The notes under the pieces are model-generated. The model did no database searches. It was not told where the DNA came from and was given only the letters and a program-made list of their open reading frames with translations. Made by a program: the position numbers and the translations under genes. DNA of 64,000 bases from DATIXJ01 sp035518715 (GTDB lineage Bacteria; Bacteroidota; Ignavibacteria; UBA10030; SZUA-254): the NCBI GenBank assembly GCA_035518715.1, contig DATIXJ010000051.1:23668-87667 (forward strand). The letters run 5' to 3'. This document shows, one piece after another, positions 8,823 to 16,912 of the stretch (within the stretch, counting starts at the first letter, position 1; each line of letters begins with the position of its first letter).

Positions 8823-9626
8823 TCAGAGCCCGTGTCTTTTCCGCACGACCTCATACATGACAAGTGCCCCGGCCACTGAGGCATTCAACGACTCGATATT
8901 CCCGTAGAGAGGTATCTTCACCACAAAATCGCATTTCTCCTTTACGAGTTGTCGGATTCCCTTTCCTTCGTTGCCGATCACAATGGCAATCGGCATGGTG
9001 TAGTCGACTTCGGGATACGACTTGTCTCCTTCCGCATCCGTGCCGACGATCCAGAGCCCCTTGTTCTTCAACTCTTCGAGCGTTACGGCAATATTCGTTA
9101 CACGAGCGACGGGGAGATGTTCACTCGCGCCTGCGGATGTCTTGGCGACAGTCTGGTTGACCGATGCAGCATGGTGCTTCGGAATGACTGCTCCGTGAAT
9201 GCCGGCGCATTCGGCCGTGCGCATGAGCGCACCGAGATTCTGCGGGTCCTCAATCTCATCCAGGATGAGAAGGAAGGGTGCCTCATTCCGTTCCTTCGCT
9301 ATATTTAGAATATCTTCAAGTTCAACGTACGATTTCGTCCCGACGATTGCGACCACCCCTTGCGTCGTCGTATCGCTCACGAGCTCGCGGAATTTCTGCT
9401 TTCCGACTTCCACCACGGGTACGCGGTTCCGTTTCGCCATCTGCTTGATTTTTTCGATGACGTTGCCTTTGACACCGGCGAGAATCACCACTCCCTCGAT
9501 GAGTGTCTCGGCTTTCAATGCTTCCATCACAGGATTGCGGCCTGCAATGATATTCACGGTTGGTTTCCGATCATGAATTACCCGAAGCGGTTGCGCGACT
9601 TCCGATGCCTGATGCTGTTCAAACAT
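8823..9626 (-). CDS. rlmB: 23S rRNA 2'-O-ribose methyltransferase, RlmB/TrmH (SpoU) family
   Basis: A 267-residue SpoU-family RNA methyltransferase. The N-terminal substrate-binding part begins IIAGRNPVMEAL. The knotted SAM-binding domain has LDEIEDPQNLGALMRTAECAG (motif 1), IVIGNEGKGIR (motif 2) and IPLYGNIESLNASVAGALVMYE (motif 3). The order and length match RlmB, which methylates G2251 of 23S rRNA in E. coli. I chose the ATG at 9626 because GAGGGA lies just upstream and because the longer frame (to 9803) runs as low-complexity sequence over a separate small gene. It is the last gene of the hisS-lgt operon. Confidence 0.9.
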   Translation of the reverse strand: MFEQHQASEVAQPLRVIHDRKPTVNIIAGRNPVMEALKAETLIEGVVILAGVKGNVIEKIKQMAKRNRVPVVEVGKQKFRELVSDTTTQGVVAIVGTKSYVELEDILNIAKERNEAPFLLILDEIEDPQNLGALMRTAECAGIHGAVIPKHHAASVNQTVAKTSAGASEHLPVARVTNIAVTLEELKNKGLWIVGTDAEGDKSYPEVDYTMPIAIVIGNEGKGIRQLVKEKCDFVVKIPLYGNIESLNASVAGALVMYEVVRKRHGL

Positions 9627-9696
9627 ACTGTCCCTCACATAACTAATCGATCCATTTGACATAGGTGAATTAGACTTCTTGCCATTCCTGCCGTGC

Positions 9697-9867
9697 TCAT
9701 TCGTGTTTTCTCTTTTCCATCTGTCGTCCGATGAAGAAGACAACAATTCCTCCGAGGAACAAATAGAGTTCTCCCCATTCGTCTCCATAGATTCCCACCA
9801 CAAAGGCGATCATCAGTGCGGCGATGCCGATTGCTTCCATCGCTTTTGCTACGATCGGACGTTTCAT
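9697..9867 (-). CDS. Small membrane protein (56 residues), unrecognised
   Basis: A short gene between the glutaredoxin and rlmB genes. It encodes 56 residues: MKRPIVAKAMEAIG, a first hydrophobic helix (about 14-25), a polar hairpin GIYGDEWGE, a second hydrophobic helix (about 33-47, LYLFLGGIVVFFIG) and a basic tail RQMEKRKHE. The positive ends suggest a helical hairpin with both ends in the cytoplasm. Its ATG overlaps the glutaredoxin stop by four bases (ATGA), the same coupling seen at the two junctions upstream, which is good evidence that it is translated. No function is assigned. Confidence 0.75.
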   Translation of the reverse strand: MKRPIVAKAMEAIGIAALMIAFVVGIYGDEWGELYLFLGGIVVFFIGRQMEKRKHE

Positions 9868-10127
9868 CTCTGCTGCTGCGGAACATCAGATGCAGTATGA
9901 AGTGCCGCAATGAACTCTTCTTCCGGTACATGAAACTGGAATGCAAATTTCCCGTTGATGTAGACGACCGGCACGCGTTCCGTATACCGCTCGAACAGCA
10001 AATCCCCCTCTTCGAGTTCAACGAGATTCAGTTCAAACGGATGTCGACGCCCGACGCGCTGGACCACCTCTTTCGCAACATCACACAAATGGCAGTCACG
10101 TTTCGAGTACATCTCGACGAGCGTCAT
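9864..10127 (-). CDS. Glutaredoxin-like thiol-disulfide protein (DUF836-type)
   Basis: An 87-residue thioredoxin-fold protein. The redox motif is CHLC at 12-15 after MTLVEMYSKRD, followed by VVQRVG and later the cis-proline segment ERVPVVYINGKFAF. This fits the short DUF836/glutaredoxin-like family found beside translation and envelope genes. The ATG at 10127 overlaps the lgt stop by ATGA; the longer upstream frame lies inside lgt and is not used. It probably acts in the cytoplasm in thiol exchange; the partner is unknown. Confidence 0.85.
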   Translation of the reverse strand: MTLVEMYSKRDCHLCDVAKEVVQRVGRRHPFELNLVELEEGDLLFERYTERVPVVYINGKFAFQFHVPEEEFIAALHTASDVPQQQR

Positions 10128-10981
10128 TGAACGGTTCCTGCCTCTCCCTTCTCTAACAAGCGGCGCATTCCAAAAATTCCAACTGCAATGATTACTACCG
10201 AAAACAGCTGCGCTTCCGATAATCCAAACAATAAACGCGGATTCAATCTGATAAATTCTACGAGAAAGCGTGCCCCGCCTGCCAGGATCAGGTACCACAT
10301 AAAGAGAACCCCGTCTTTGGAATAGCGTGTCCGGAGTTTCCAAAGCACCAAAAAGAGCAGCGTCCCCAGAATAAACTCGTAAATCGGTGCGGGATGAACC
10401 CGAATGGTATCGGGAACCACGCCATCAACCCCATACCGGCGGACGATATCCGGAAAGTCCCGGAATGCGAGATGGGGCGGATAGGTGCCCTTCGAATAGA
10501 CAGCTCCCCACGGAAGATCCGTCGGCATGCCGTAATCACCGTCTCCTGCGAGGTGGCAGCCGATCCTGGCGACCCCGTATCCGAGCATGAGCCCGGGGGC
10601 AATTGCATCACAAATCTTGAGAAACGGAATCTTCCTTCTGCGGACATAGATCCAGACCGCGAGCGTTGCAAGAAAAAATCCTCCATACCATGTCAGCCCG
10701 CCTGCGGAAAACGTCATGCCGATCGGATCGCGGATGAAATCGTCCCAGCTCTCGATGAGGAAGAGTATTTTGGATCCCGCAATGCCGAAGGCGGCGGCAA
10801 GCAGCGTAATCGTGCTTGCCATATTCTGGTCAAGATGTTTCCTCCGGAGCTCTTTCGCAAGCACGATGCTGGCAACAAATAACCCGATCCCGAGCATCAG
10901 CCCGAAGCTGTGAATCGTGAAGGGGCCGATTTTCATGGGCCCGATTTCAAACGGGCCGAAGGTGAACAGATCGGGATACAT
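10124..10981 (-). CDS. lgt: Prolipoprotein diacylglyceryl transferase
   Basis: A 285-residue inner-membrane enzyme that moves diacylglyceryl from phosphatidylglycerol to the lipobox cysteine of prolipoproteins. It has about seven hydrophobic segments and the family signatures GLTWYGGFF, the GVARIGCHLAGDGDYG region (Arg and the HxxGDG-like Lgt core), HPAPIYEF and the C-terminal GGARFLVEFIRLNPR. Several lipoproteins in this window (for example at 52952 and 56427) would be its substrates. It overlaps the glutaredoxin gene by ATGA and lies 18 bases after the unknown gene at 11000. Confidence 0.96.
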   Translation of the reverse strand: MYPDLFTFGPFEIGPMKIGPFTIHSFGLMLGIGLFVASIVLAKELRRKHLDQNMASTITLLAAAFGIAGSKILFLIESWDDFIRDPIGMTFSAGGLTWYGGFFLATLAVWIYVRRRKIPFLKICDAIAPGLMLGYGVARIGCHLAGDGDYGMPTDLPWGAVYSKGTYPPHLAFRDFPDIVRRYGVDGVVPDTIRVHPAPIYEFILGTLLFLVLWKLRTRYSKDGVLFMWYLILAGGARFLVEFIRLNPRLLFGLSEAQLFSVVIIAVGIFGMRRLLEKGEAGTVQ

Positions 10982-10999
10982 GAATGCTGGACGGAAGTA

Positions 11000-11410
11000 T
11001 CAGAATTCTTCTTTATCGGTAACAAGATCGACGAATCGCTCCTGCGGTGAACTTCTTACGACAATCTCGTCGCGTGATATGTCGACCGTGAACCTGTTTT
11101 CGGCGTGATCGAGCTTTGTAATGACAACATCATATGTTCCGTTGAGTCCCGGAAAATCGTGTTCGAACATCGCGGGTCCCGAGTGCGGTATGGTTACCTG
11201 AGGTGCGCGCAGGCCCTGAATGTGGAATCCCACCTTGTTGCCGTCGACCGATGGGGTCACGATAATCTCATACCGGAAACTCGAAAACTCATTGACCGTC
11301 CGGATTGCAGCGTGGGTGAGGTGTTTCTTCATCCGCTCGTCGTATCGCTGGATCAGGAGGAGCCGGTACTCGATCGGAAAGACCGGTTTAACCCGCCTTC
11401 CTTTCTTCAT
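11000..11410 (-). CDS. Conserved-looking hypothetical protein, 136 residues
   Basis: A soluble protein I do not recognise. It has no signal peptide or membrane segment. The N-terminus is basic (MKKGRRVKPVFP), and the rest alternates hydrophobic and polar residues in a way that suggests a beta-sandwich or beta-barrel (FRYEIIVTPSV, GFHIQGLRAPQVTIP, YDVVITKLDH, FTVDISRDEIVV). The ATG overlaps the hisS stop by four bases, and lgt follows after 18 bases, so expression with both is likely. The placement in the translation/envelope operon is the only clue to its role. Confidence 0.75.
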   Translation of the reverse strand: MKKGRRVKPVFPIEYRLLLIQRYDERMKKHLTHAAIRTVNEFSSFRYEIIVTPSVDGNKVGFHIQGLRAPQVTIPHSGPAMFEHDFPGLNGTYDVVITKLDHAENRFTVDISRDEIVVRSSPQERFVDLVTDKEEF

Positions 11411-12672
11411 CTGTGCGCCTGCAACCGTTGCGCTTCTTCCAGGAGCCGTGCCTGCTCCACCGGAGTTTCGGATCCATCCTTCATCGATTTGATCATGAAC
11501 TTCTGCTGGAGTATTTCATTATGTCCGGCAACGATAACATACTGGGCAGACTGGCGGTCGGCTTCACGCATCTGTGACTTGAGACTGCGTCCGAGCAGAT
11601 CCAGCTCACAGGAAATTTCCATCCGGCGTAATTCCATTGCGACGGAGAGCGCCCATCTTCTTCCCTCGTCATCTGCTGCCGCGAGGAAGAAGAGCGGCGA
11701 CGGTTGCGGCATGTTCAAGAGCGACTGTTTTTCCATGGTCATCAGCAGACGCTCGATACCCGCTGCAAAACCCACCGAAGGTGTGTTCTTTCCGCCGAGC
11801 TCCTTGACCAGAAGATCATACCTGCCTCCGCCCGCGAGTGCATCCTGAGCTCCGAGATCGCGGCCAATAATCTCGAAGGCGGTCTTGGTATAATAGTCGA
11901 GTCCTCTCACGATCCTTCCGTCGACCTCGAACGGGATCTTCAGCGACGTCAGCGTCGCCTGAAGCTCACGGAAATGCAGGGAACACTCAGGGCACAGGTG
12001 GTCTTTCATGAGCGGCGCGTCGGCAGTCAGCGCGCGATCATCCTTATCCTTCGAATCGAGGATGCGAAGAGGATTGGATTCGAGCCGCAGCTGGCTTTCT
12101 TCGGAAAGCTGTGTGCGGATCCTCTCGAGATAGCTCTTGAGAAGCGCCTTGTAGGCGGGTCTGCACGATTCGCATCCGACAGAATTGATCTTCAGCGCAA
12201 TATTTTCGATGCCGAGTGAGCGGTAAATCTCGATGGCAAGAGCAATGATCTCTGCGTCGACAGCGGGGAGTTCTCCGCCGATGGCTTCGGCGCCGAACTG
12301 GTGGAACTGCCGGAGGCGACCTGCCTGAGGACGCTCCTGCCGGAACATCGGGGAGAGATAATAGACCTTGACGAGCGGTTGTTCGCCGAGGTTATGCTGG
12401 ATGTATGCCCGGATAACCGAAGCAGTCATTTCCGGCTTCAGCGTCAGGCTTGTCTCACTCCGGTCGGGAAAGGTGTACATCTCCTTACCGACAATATCGG
12501 TGAGTTCGCCGATGCCGCGTGCAAACAGAGCAGTCTCCTCAAATACGGGTGTACGGATCTCCCGGTAGGTAAAGGTCTGCATCACCGAGCGGATCTTTTG
12601 TTCGACGAACTGCCACCGGTGACTCTCGCCGGGAAGGATGTCTTTGGTTCCCTTGATCGATCTGAATTTCAA
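11407..12672 (-). CDS. hisS: Histidyl-tRNA synthetase
   Basis: A 421-residue class II aminoacyl-tRNA synthetase of normal length that charges tRNA-His. Motif 1 is near VEQKIRSVMQTFTYREIRTPVFE. Motif 2 is YLSPMFRQERPQAGRLRQFHQFG. The histidine-specific peptides are LDYYTKTAFEI (HisA) and GGRYDLLVKELG. Motif 3 is VGFAAGIERLL, and the anticodon-binding domain occupies the last 100 residues. Translation begins with TTG at 12672, with GGAG six bases upstream, giving LKFRSIKGTKDILP. It leads the chain of overlapping genes running down to rlmB. Confidence 0.96.
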   Translation of the reverse strand: MKFRSIKGTKDILPGESHRWQFVEQKIRSVMQTFTYREIRTPVFEETALFARGIGELTDIVGKEMYTFPDRSETSLTLKPEMTASVIRAYIQHNLGEQPLVKVYYLSPMFRQERPQAGRLRQFHQFGAEAIGGELPAVDAEIIALAIEIYRSLGIENIALKINSVGCESCRPAYKALLKSYLERIRTQLSEESQLRLESNPLRILDSKDKDDRALTADAPLMKDHLCPECSLHFRELQATLTSLKIPFEVDGRIVRGLDYYTKTAFEIIGRDLGAQDALAGGGRYDLLVKELGGKNTPSVGFAAGIERLLMTMEKQSLLNMPQPSPLFFLAAADDEGRRWALSVAMELRRMEISCELDLLGRSLKSQMREADRQSAQYVIVAGHNEILQQKFMIKSMKDGSETPVEQARLLEEAQRLQAHR

Positions 12673-12737
12673 TGGTACTCCATGTATGTTCCTAACCGGA
12701 TGGAACGTGCGGAAAGATGCTTCAGGAAGTACAGCCG

Positions 12738-13208
12738 TTACATTTCGGAGTAGCTCGCCTCTTCCTGTTTGAACACCGAGATCACGTCTTGCGGATTTGC
12801 CGCTTCGAGGAGCTTCGTGCGGAAATCTTCCTTGTTCATGAGACGGGAGATCCGGCTGAGAAGTTTAATGTGCGGACCCACGAGGTTGTCTCTTCCCACC
12901 AGGAGGAAAACAAGCCGGACCGGCTTGTCATCGAGCGATTGATAGGGAATGGGAAGCGCGGTGACGCCGAATGCGGCAACAATATCGGACACAGCGTCTG
13001 TCTTCCCATGGGGAATTGCAAACCCGTTTCCAACGCCGGTGGACATGATTTTCTCACGATCGAAAATTGCCGTGCGGACCTTCTCCTTGTCCAGGACTTT
13101 TGGAGACCGTGCAACCAGATCCACGAGCCCGTTGATAACGTCGTCTTTGGTCTCCCCGGGAAGATTTGTGGCAACGAGCTTTTCTTCGAGGATGTCACTG
13201 ATCTTCAT
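12738..13208 (-). CDS. ptsN: PTS EIIA domain protein, nitrogen-PTS (PtsN)-like
   Basis: A 156-residue single EIIA domain of the fructose/mannitol/Ntr family. The phosphorylated histidine is His67 in GVGNGFAIPHGKTDAV, and the C-terminal helix segment LLSRISRLMNKEDFRTKLLEAA matches the family. There is no transporter EIIB/EIIC nearby, so a regulatory, PtsN-like role is more likely than sugar uptake. It sits upstream of hisS with 65 bases between and appears to be read from the promoter at 13316-13344, leaving a leader of about 100 bases. Confidence 0.88.
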   Translation of the reverse strand: MKISDILEEKLVATNLPGETKDDVINGLVDLVARSPKVLDKEKVRTAIFDREKIMSTGVGNGFAIPHGKTDAVSDIVAAFGVTALPIPYQSLDDKPVRLVFLLVGRDNLVGPHIKLLSRISRLMNKEDFRTKLLEAANPQDVISVFKQEEASYSEM

Positions 13209-13315
13209 GCTTCAGCCGTTGTCCTCGGGTAAGGAAAATGGGTATGGCGTTGAGCCGTTTCCGTATGTTTCTGTATCCCGTACAAGGAAGTGGGAAATGT
13301 GACTGAACAGCACCC

Positions 13316-13344
13316 AATGTAAGAAAAAAACCATTCCTCCGCAA
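13316..13344 (-). promoter_or_regulatory. Promoter for ptsN-hisS-lgt-rlmB operon
   Basis: On the minus strand, TTGCGG (13344-13339), a 17-base spacer and TACATT (13321-13316). It lies downstream of the CGL gene and upstream of ptsN, as expected for the head of this operon. Confidence 0.5.
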
Positions 13345-13382
13345 CCATTTTTTTGATGGGAACCGGGAAAACCACGTACTTG

Positions 13383-14519
13383 CTACGATCGGAGCGCATG
13401 GGAAAGGTCATCGATGATATCGTCGACATCCTCGAGCCCAACGGAGATCCTGACCAGCCCGTCCGTAACGCCGATTGCGCGCCGGCGTGCGGGGGGAATG
13501 GAGGCATGCGTCATCGTTGCGGGATGCGATATGAGCGTCTCCACGCCGCCAAGGCTTTCCGCCAGGGCGCAAACACGGACCCGTTTGAGAAATCTCTTCG
13601 CTGCTGCGAGAGATCCGAGATCAAAGGAGATCATTCCTCCGAAGTTCCTCATTTGCCGAGCGGCGAGCCGGTGCTGAGGATGGCTGCGCAGTCCCGGATA
13701 GTGAACGCTCCGAATCTTCGGCTGCCGGGCAAGCCACTGAGCGATGTGCATCGCGCTTTTCCCGTGCTGTTCCATGCGGACTGCCAGCGTCTTTGTTCCG
13801 CGGAGGCAGAGCCAGGCATCGAACGGACTGAGAATTCCGCCGATGGCCTTCTGAAAGAACCGCAGTCGCTCGGTAATCGCTTTATTGTCTGTCACGATCA
13901 TTCCACCCAGCATGTCGGAATGTCCGTTCAGATATTTCGTGAGACTGTGGACGACAAGGTCAAAGCCGTGCTCGAGAGGTCGTTGGAGATACGGTGTTGC
14001 AAAGGTGTTGTCCGCCACAGAGACCAGTTTATGTTTTCGCGCCAGCTCGGCGACGGCGGTTAAGTCGGTGATCTCCATCGTCGGGTTCGTCGGTGATTCG
14101 ACCAAAATCATGCGCGACTGTTTCCGGATCGCCTTCCGGACGAGCCCGAGCTTTGTCGTATCGACAAATTCAAATTTCAATCCAAATTCTTCCCAGATCA
14201 TTTTGCCGATCCTGTATGTGCCGCCATACACATTGTGGGAAACAATGATATGACTTCCGGGAGGAAGGAGCCGGAAGATCGAGTCAATAGCCGCCATACC
14301 GGATCCAAATGCGAAGCCGTTTTTTCCGCCTTCGAGGGATGCAATATTCGCTTCGAGCGCATCGCGGGTGGGATTATTGACGCGCGAATATTCGTATCCT
14401 TTGTTTTTTCCGAGTTCCTGCTGAACGTACGTTGAGGTAAGATAGACCGGCGTCATGATGGCGCCGCTCAGCGGGTCGGGTTGTTGCCCTGCATGAATTG
14501 CTTTCGTGGCGAATCTCAT
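13383..14519 (-). CDS. Trans-sulfuration PLP enzyme (cystathionine gamma-lyase / gamma-synthase type)
   Basis: A 378-residue Cys/Met-metabolism PLP enzyme. Visible features are YEYSRVNNPTRDALE (phosphate and substrate binding), FGSGMAAIDSI, SPTNPTMEI, VADNTFATPYLQRPLEHG and the PLP lysine Lys195 in HSLTKYLNGHSD, then SLGGVETLISHPATMTH near the end. I start it at the ATG at 14519 (MRFATKAIHAG) rather than 14528. Sequence alone cannot separate gamma-lyase from gamma-synthase. Because cystathionine beta-synthase lies directly upstream in the same operon, cystathionine gamma-lyase in the homocysteine-to-cysteine route is the better guess. Confidence 0.93.
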   Translation of the reverse strand: MRFATKAIHAGQQPDPLSGAIMTPVYLTSTYVQQELGKNKGYEYSRVNNPTRDALEANIASLEGGKNGFAFGSGMAAIDSIFRLLPPGSHIIVSHNVYGGTYRIGKMIWEEFGLKFEFVDTTKLGLVRKAIRKQSRMILVESPTNPTMEITDLTAVAELARKHKLVSVADNTFATPYLQRPLEHGFDLVVHSLTKYLNGHSDMLGGMIVTDNKAITERLRFFQKAIGGILSPFDAWLCLRGTKTLAVRMEQHGKSAMHIAQWLARQPKIRSVHYPGLRSHPQHRLAARQMRNFGGMISFDLGSLAAAKRFLKRVRVCALAESLGGVETLISHPATMTHASIPPARRRAIGVTDGLVRISVGLEDVDDIIDDLSHALRS

Positions 14520-14562
14520 ACAAGCCAAATACGGAAATAATCTGTGAATGTATCTTTGAATA

Positions 14563-15951
14563 CTACCGCGCCATATACTCGATCACGTCGTACCGGGTGA
14601 GAATGCCGATGAGCTTATGGTCTTCTTCAACGAGCACGGCGGAATCTTTCTTTTTCAGGAAGTCGATCGCATGTTCTACCGGGGATGCGGCGCCAAGGAC
14701 CGGGAATGGTGGTTCCATGACCGAGGTGACGGGTGCATCGAGCCGCGTTTTCTCTTCCAGGACCGCCGACATCAGATCGTTGTCGATGACCGTCCCGATC
14801 GGTTTCCCCTTGTCGATGACGGGAAGCTGCGAGATATCGTTCTCTTTGAAGAGATCGAGCGCACGCTGGACCGTTGTTGTTGGATCGATGGCGATCAGTT
14901 GCTGAACGTTCTTTGCTTTTGATTGAAGGACATACCGGAGCGTGATGCGGTCAGGAATCAGGAAGCCGTTTTCGCGCATCCAGTCGTCATTGAAAATTTT
15001 CGTCAGATATCGTTCCCCCGTATCGGGGAGGAGGATGACCATGACGTCGTTGTCTTTCATCCGGTCTGCATACTTCAAGGCACCTGCAACAGCGGTTCCG
15101 CTCGATCCTCCGACGAAAATTCCTTCCTCTCGTGTCAACCGCCGGGCCATGAGGAACGATTCTTTATCATTCACCTCAACCATATCGTCGATGAATTCGA
15201 AGTTCAGCGTTCCGGGCAGCCAATCCTGCCCGATTCCCTCAACCTTGTACGTTTTCAGGAGAGGGGAGAATTTCTTCGTGTAAAAATATTCCCGGAGGAT
15301 GGATCCTTTCGGGTCGATGCCGACGACCCTGACCTGCGGGTTCTTTTCCTTCAGAAATTTTCCAGTTCCGGAAATAGTCCCGCCCGTTCCAACGCCGCAA
15401 ACGAAGTAATCAATCTGACCGCCGGTCTGTTCCCAGATTTCCGGGCCGGTATGTTTGTAATGAGCTTCAGGATTTTTCGGGTTGAAATACTGATTGGCGA
15501 GTATGGAATTTGGCGTTTCGCGGACAATGCGTTTTGCAACTTCGGTATAGCTCTCCGGCGAATCGTGCGAAACCGCAGTCGGCGTTACGATTACCTCTGC
15601 CCCGAAAGCCCGGAGGAGCCGGATCTTCTCGATGCTCATCTTGTCCGGCATCGTGAATATCGTCTTGTATCCCTTGATGGCCGCAGCAATGGCGAGCCCC
15701 ATCCCGGTATTCCCGGACGTTGCTTCCACAATTGTTCCGCCCGGCCGGAGTCTTCCTTCCCGTTCGGCTTCCTCGACGATTTCGATGCCGATCCTGTCCT
15801 TCACCGAACTTCCCGGATTAAAACTCTCCACTTTTACGTAATAGTGACCTTTGAATCCCCGCGTCACCTTGTTCAGCTGTACCAGGGGTGTGTTCCCCAT
15901 CGTTCCGAGAATGTTTTCGTGAAACTTTATCTTTTTGATATCTTTGAGCAT
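14563..15951 (-). CDS. Cystathionine beta-synthase with C-terminal CBS pair
   Basis: A 462-residue protein. Residues 1 to about 325 are a cysteine-synthase/CBS PLP fold: GNTPLVQLNKV, PLP lysine Lys51 in FNPGSSVKDRIG, phosphate loop TSGNTGMG and CGVGTGGTISGTGKFLKEK. The last 120 residues hold two CBS motifs (VQQLIAIDPTTTVQRALDL-QLPVID and PVTSVMEPPFPVLGAASPV-VLVEED), which usually bind adenosyl ligands. The start at 15951 (MLKDIKKIKFHENIL) fits homologues better than the longer frame to 15993. It would condense serine or cysteine with homocysteine. It lies 38 bases after larB and 43 bases before the CGL gene. Confidence 0.93.
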   Translation of the reverse strand: MLKDIKKIKFHENILGTMGNTPLVQLNKVTRGFKGHYYVKVESFNPGSSVKDRIGIEIVEEAEREGRLRPGGTIVEATSGNTGMGLAIAAAIKGYKTIFTMPDKMSIEKIRLLRAFGAEVIVTPTAVSHDSPESYTEVAKRIVRETPNSILANQYFNPKNPEAHYKHTGPEIWEQTGGQIDYFVCGVGTGGTISGTGKFLKEKNPQVRVVGIDPKGSILREYFYTKKFSPLLKTYKVEGIGQDWLPGTLNFEFIDDMVEVNDKESFLMARRLTREEGIFVGGSSGTAVAGALKYADRMKDNDVMVILLPDTGERYLTKIFNDDWMRENGFLIPDRITLRYVLQSKAKNVQQLIAIDPTTTVQRALDLFKENDISQLPVIDKGKPIGTVIDNDLMSAVLEEKTRLDAPVTSVMEPPFPVLGAASPVEHAIDFLKKKDSAVLVEEDHKLIGILTRYDVIEYMAR

Positions 15952-15989
15952 ATCTTCCTCGATCGGTGGTCTGCAGGTGGCGTGATTTC

Positions 15990-16745
15990 TCACCTGCTTC
16001 TTTTGTTCATGAGACTTGCGGCGAATCCCGCGCCGAATCCGTTATCGATGTTGACAACCGTTATTCCGCTTGCACAGGAGTTCAGCATCGCAAGCAGTGC
16101 CGCAACACCCTGAAAACTCGCACCATACCCTATGGAAGTCGGGACGGCAATCACCGGCACGTCGACAAGACCTCCGACGACGCTTGGGAGAGCTCCTTCC
16201 ATTCCCGCAACGACAATAATCACCGCGGCGTTCATCAGCTTGTCGCTTTGTGACAATAACCGGTGGAGGCCCGCAACCCCGACATCATATAATCGCTCCA
16301 CAGGACTCCCGAACATCATTGCCGTGATCGCAGCTTCTTCCGCCACGGGAATATCGGAAGTGCCGGCAGTGACGACAAGAACCATATCCCGCCGTCTGTC
16401 CGGAGATTTCGGCTCGTTCGCGGTGATTGTTCGTCCGTCAGGATGGTAGTGAGCGGCGCGGACAGTTTTGTGGACTGCAGCGAACTGTGCAGAGGTGGCA
16501 CGTGTCGCCAGAAGCGGCTGCTTCCGCCTTGCAATGCGCCCCGCAATGGACGCAACCTGCTGGGCTGTCTTGCCCTCGCAAAGGATGACTTCCGGAAATC
16601 CCTGCCGGAGCTCGCGATGGTGATCGATCGTAGCGAACCCGAGCGGCTCGGGCGTGAGGGAAGAGAGATGTTTCATCACCACATCCGTTCCAATCCTTCC
16701 GCGTTTGTAATCGTTGAGAAGTTTCCTGAGCGTGTCTTTGGTCAT
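15990..16745 (-). CDS. larB: LarB-type pyridinium-3,5-biscarboxylic acid mononucleotide synthase
   Basis: A 251-residue protein with a short N-terminal helical region (LRKLLNDYKRGRIG) and a C-terminal AIR-carboxylase-like domain: VVTAGTSDIPVAEEA, DVGVAGLHRLL, AGMEGALPSVVGGLVDVPVIAVPTSIGYGASFQG and NIDNGFGAGF. This is the LarB/CpmA family, which carboxylates nicotinic acid adenine dinucleotide in nickel-pincer cofactor synthesis. The start at 16745 (MTKDTLRK) lies 36 bases after the predicted transcription start. The partner genes larC and larE are absent from the window, while the sulfur-amino-acid genes CBS and CGL follow in the same operon. Confidence 0.9.
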   Translation of the reverse strand: MTKDTLRKLLNDYKRGRIGTDVVMKHLSSLTPEPLGFATIDHHRELRQGFPEVILCEGKTAQQVASIAGRIARRKQPLLATRATSAQFAAVHKTVRAAHYHPDGRTITANEPKSPDRRRDMVLVVTAGTSDIPVAEEAAITAMMFGSPVERLYDVGVAGLHRLLSQSDKLMNAAVIIVVAGMEGALPSVVGGLVDVPVIAVPTSIGYGASFQGVAALLAMLNSCASGITVVNIDNGFGAGFAASLMNKRSR

Positions 16746-16787
16746 GTGATGAAGTGAATGGCCCCGTCGCGAGATTTGTGCGCTGAA

Positions 16788-16816
16788 AATATACTTGTTT
16801 TTGTGTCGAGAAACAA
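16788..16816 (-). promoter_or_regulatory. Promoter for larB-CBS-CGL operon
   Basis: On the minus strand, TTGTTT (16816-16811), 17 bases, TATATT (16793-16788). It is divergent from the plsY promoter at 16851-16879, with only 34 bases between the two -35 boxes. Confidence 0.55.
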
Positions 16817-16850
16817 GAGAACGTACGGCACTCCGGCAGGCGAAAATGCC

Positions 16851-16879
16851 TTGTATGTTAGACCGTTTTTTACTATTTT
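16851..16879 (+). promoter_or_regulatory. Promoter for plsY-transketolase-htrA-purB operon
   Basis: TTGTAT at 16851-16856, 17-base spacer, TATTTT at 16874-16879. The predicted transcription start near 16886 gives a leader of about 27 bases before the TTG start of plsY. Confidence 0.5.
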
Positions 16880-16912
16880 TCAATCATAAATCGAACTTCA
16901 TCAGAGCCACAA

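Noticed and set aside
9627..9803. N-terminal extension of rlmB to an ATG at 9803
   Set aside because: It is low-complexity sequence over the separate small membrane-protein gene; the start at 9626 has a good ribosome site and the right length.
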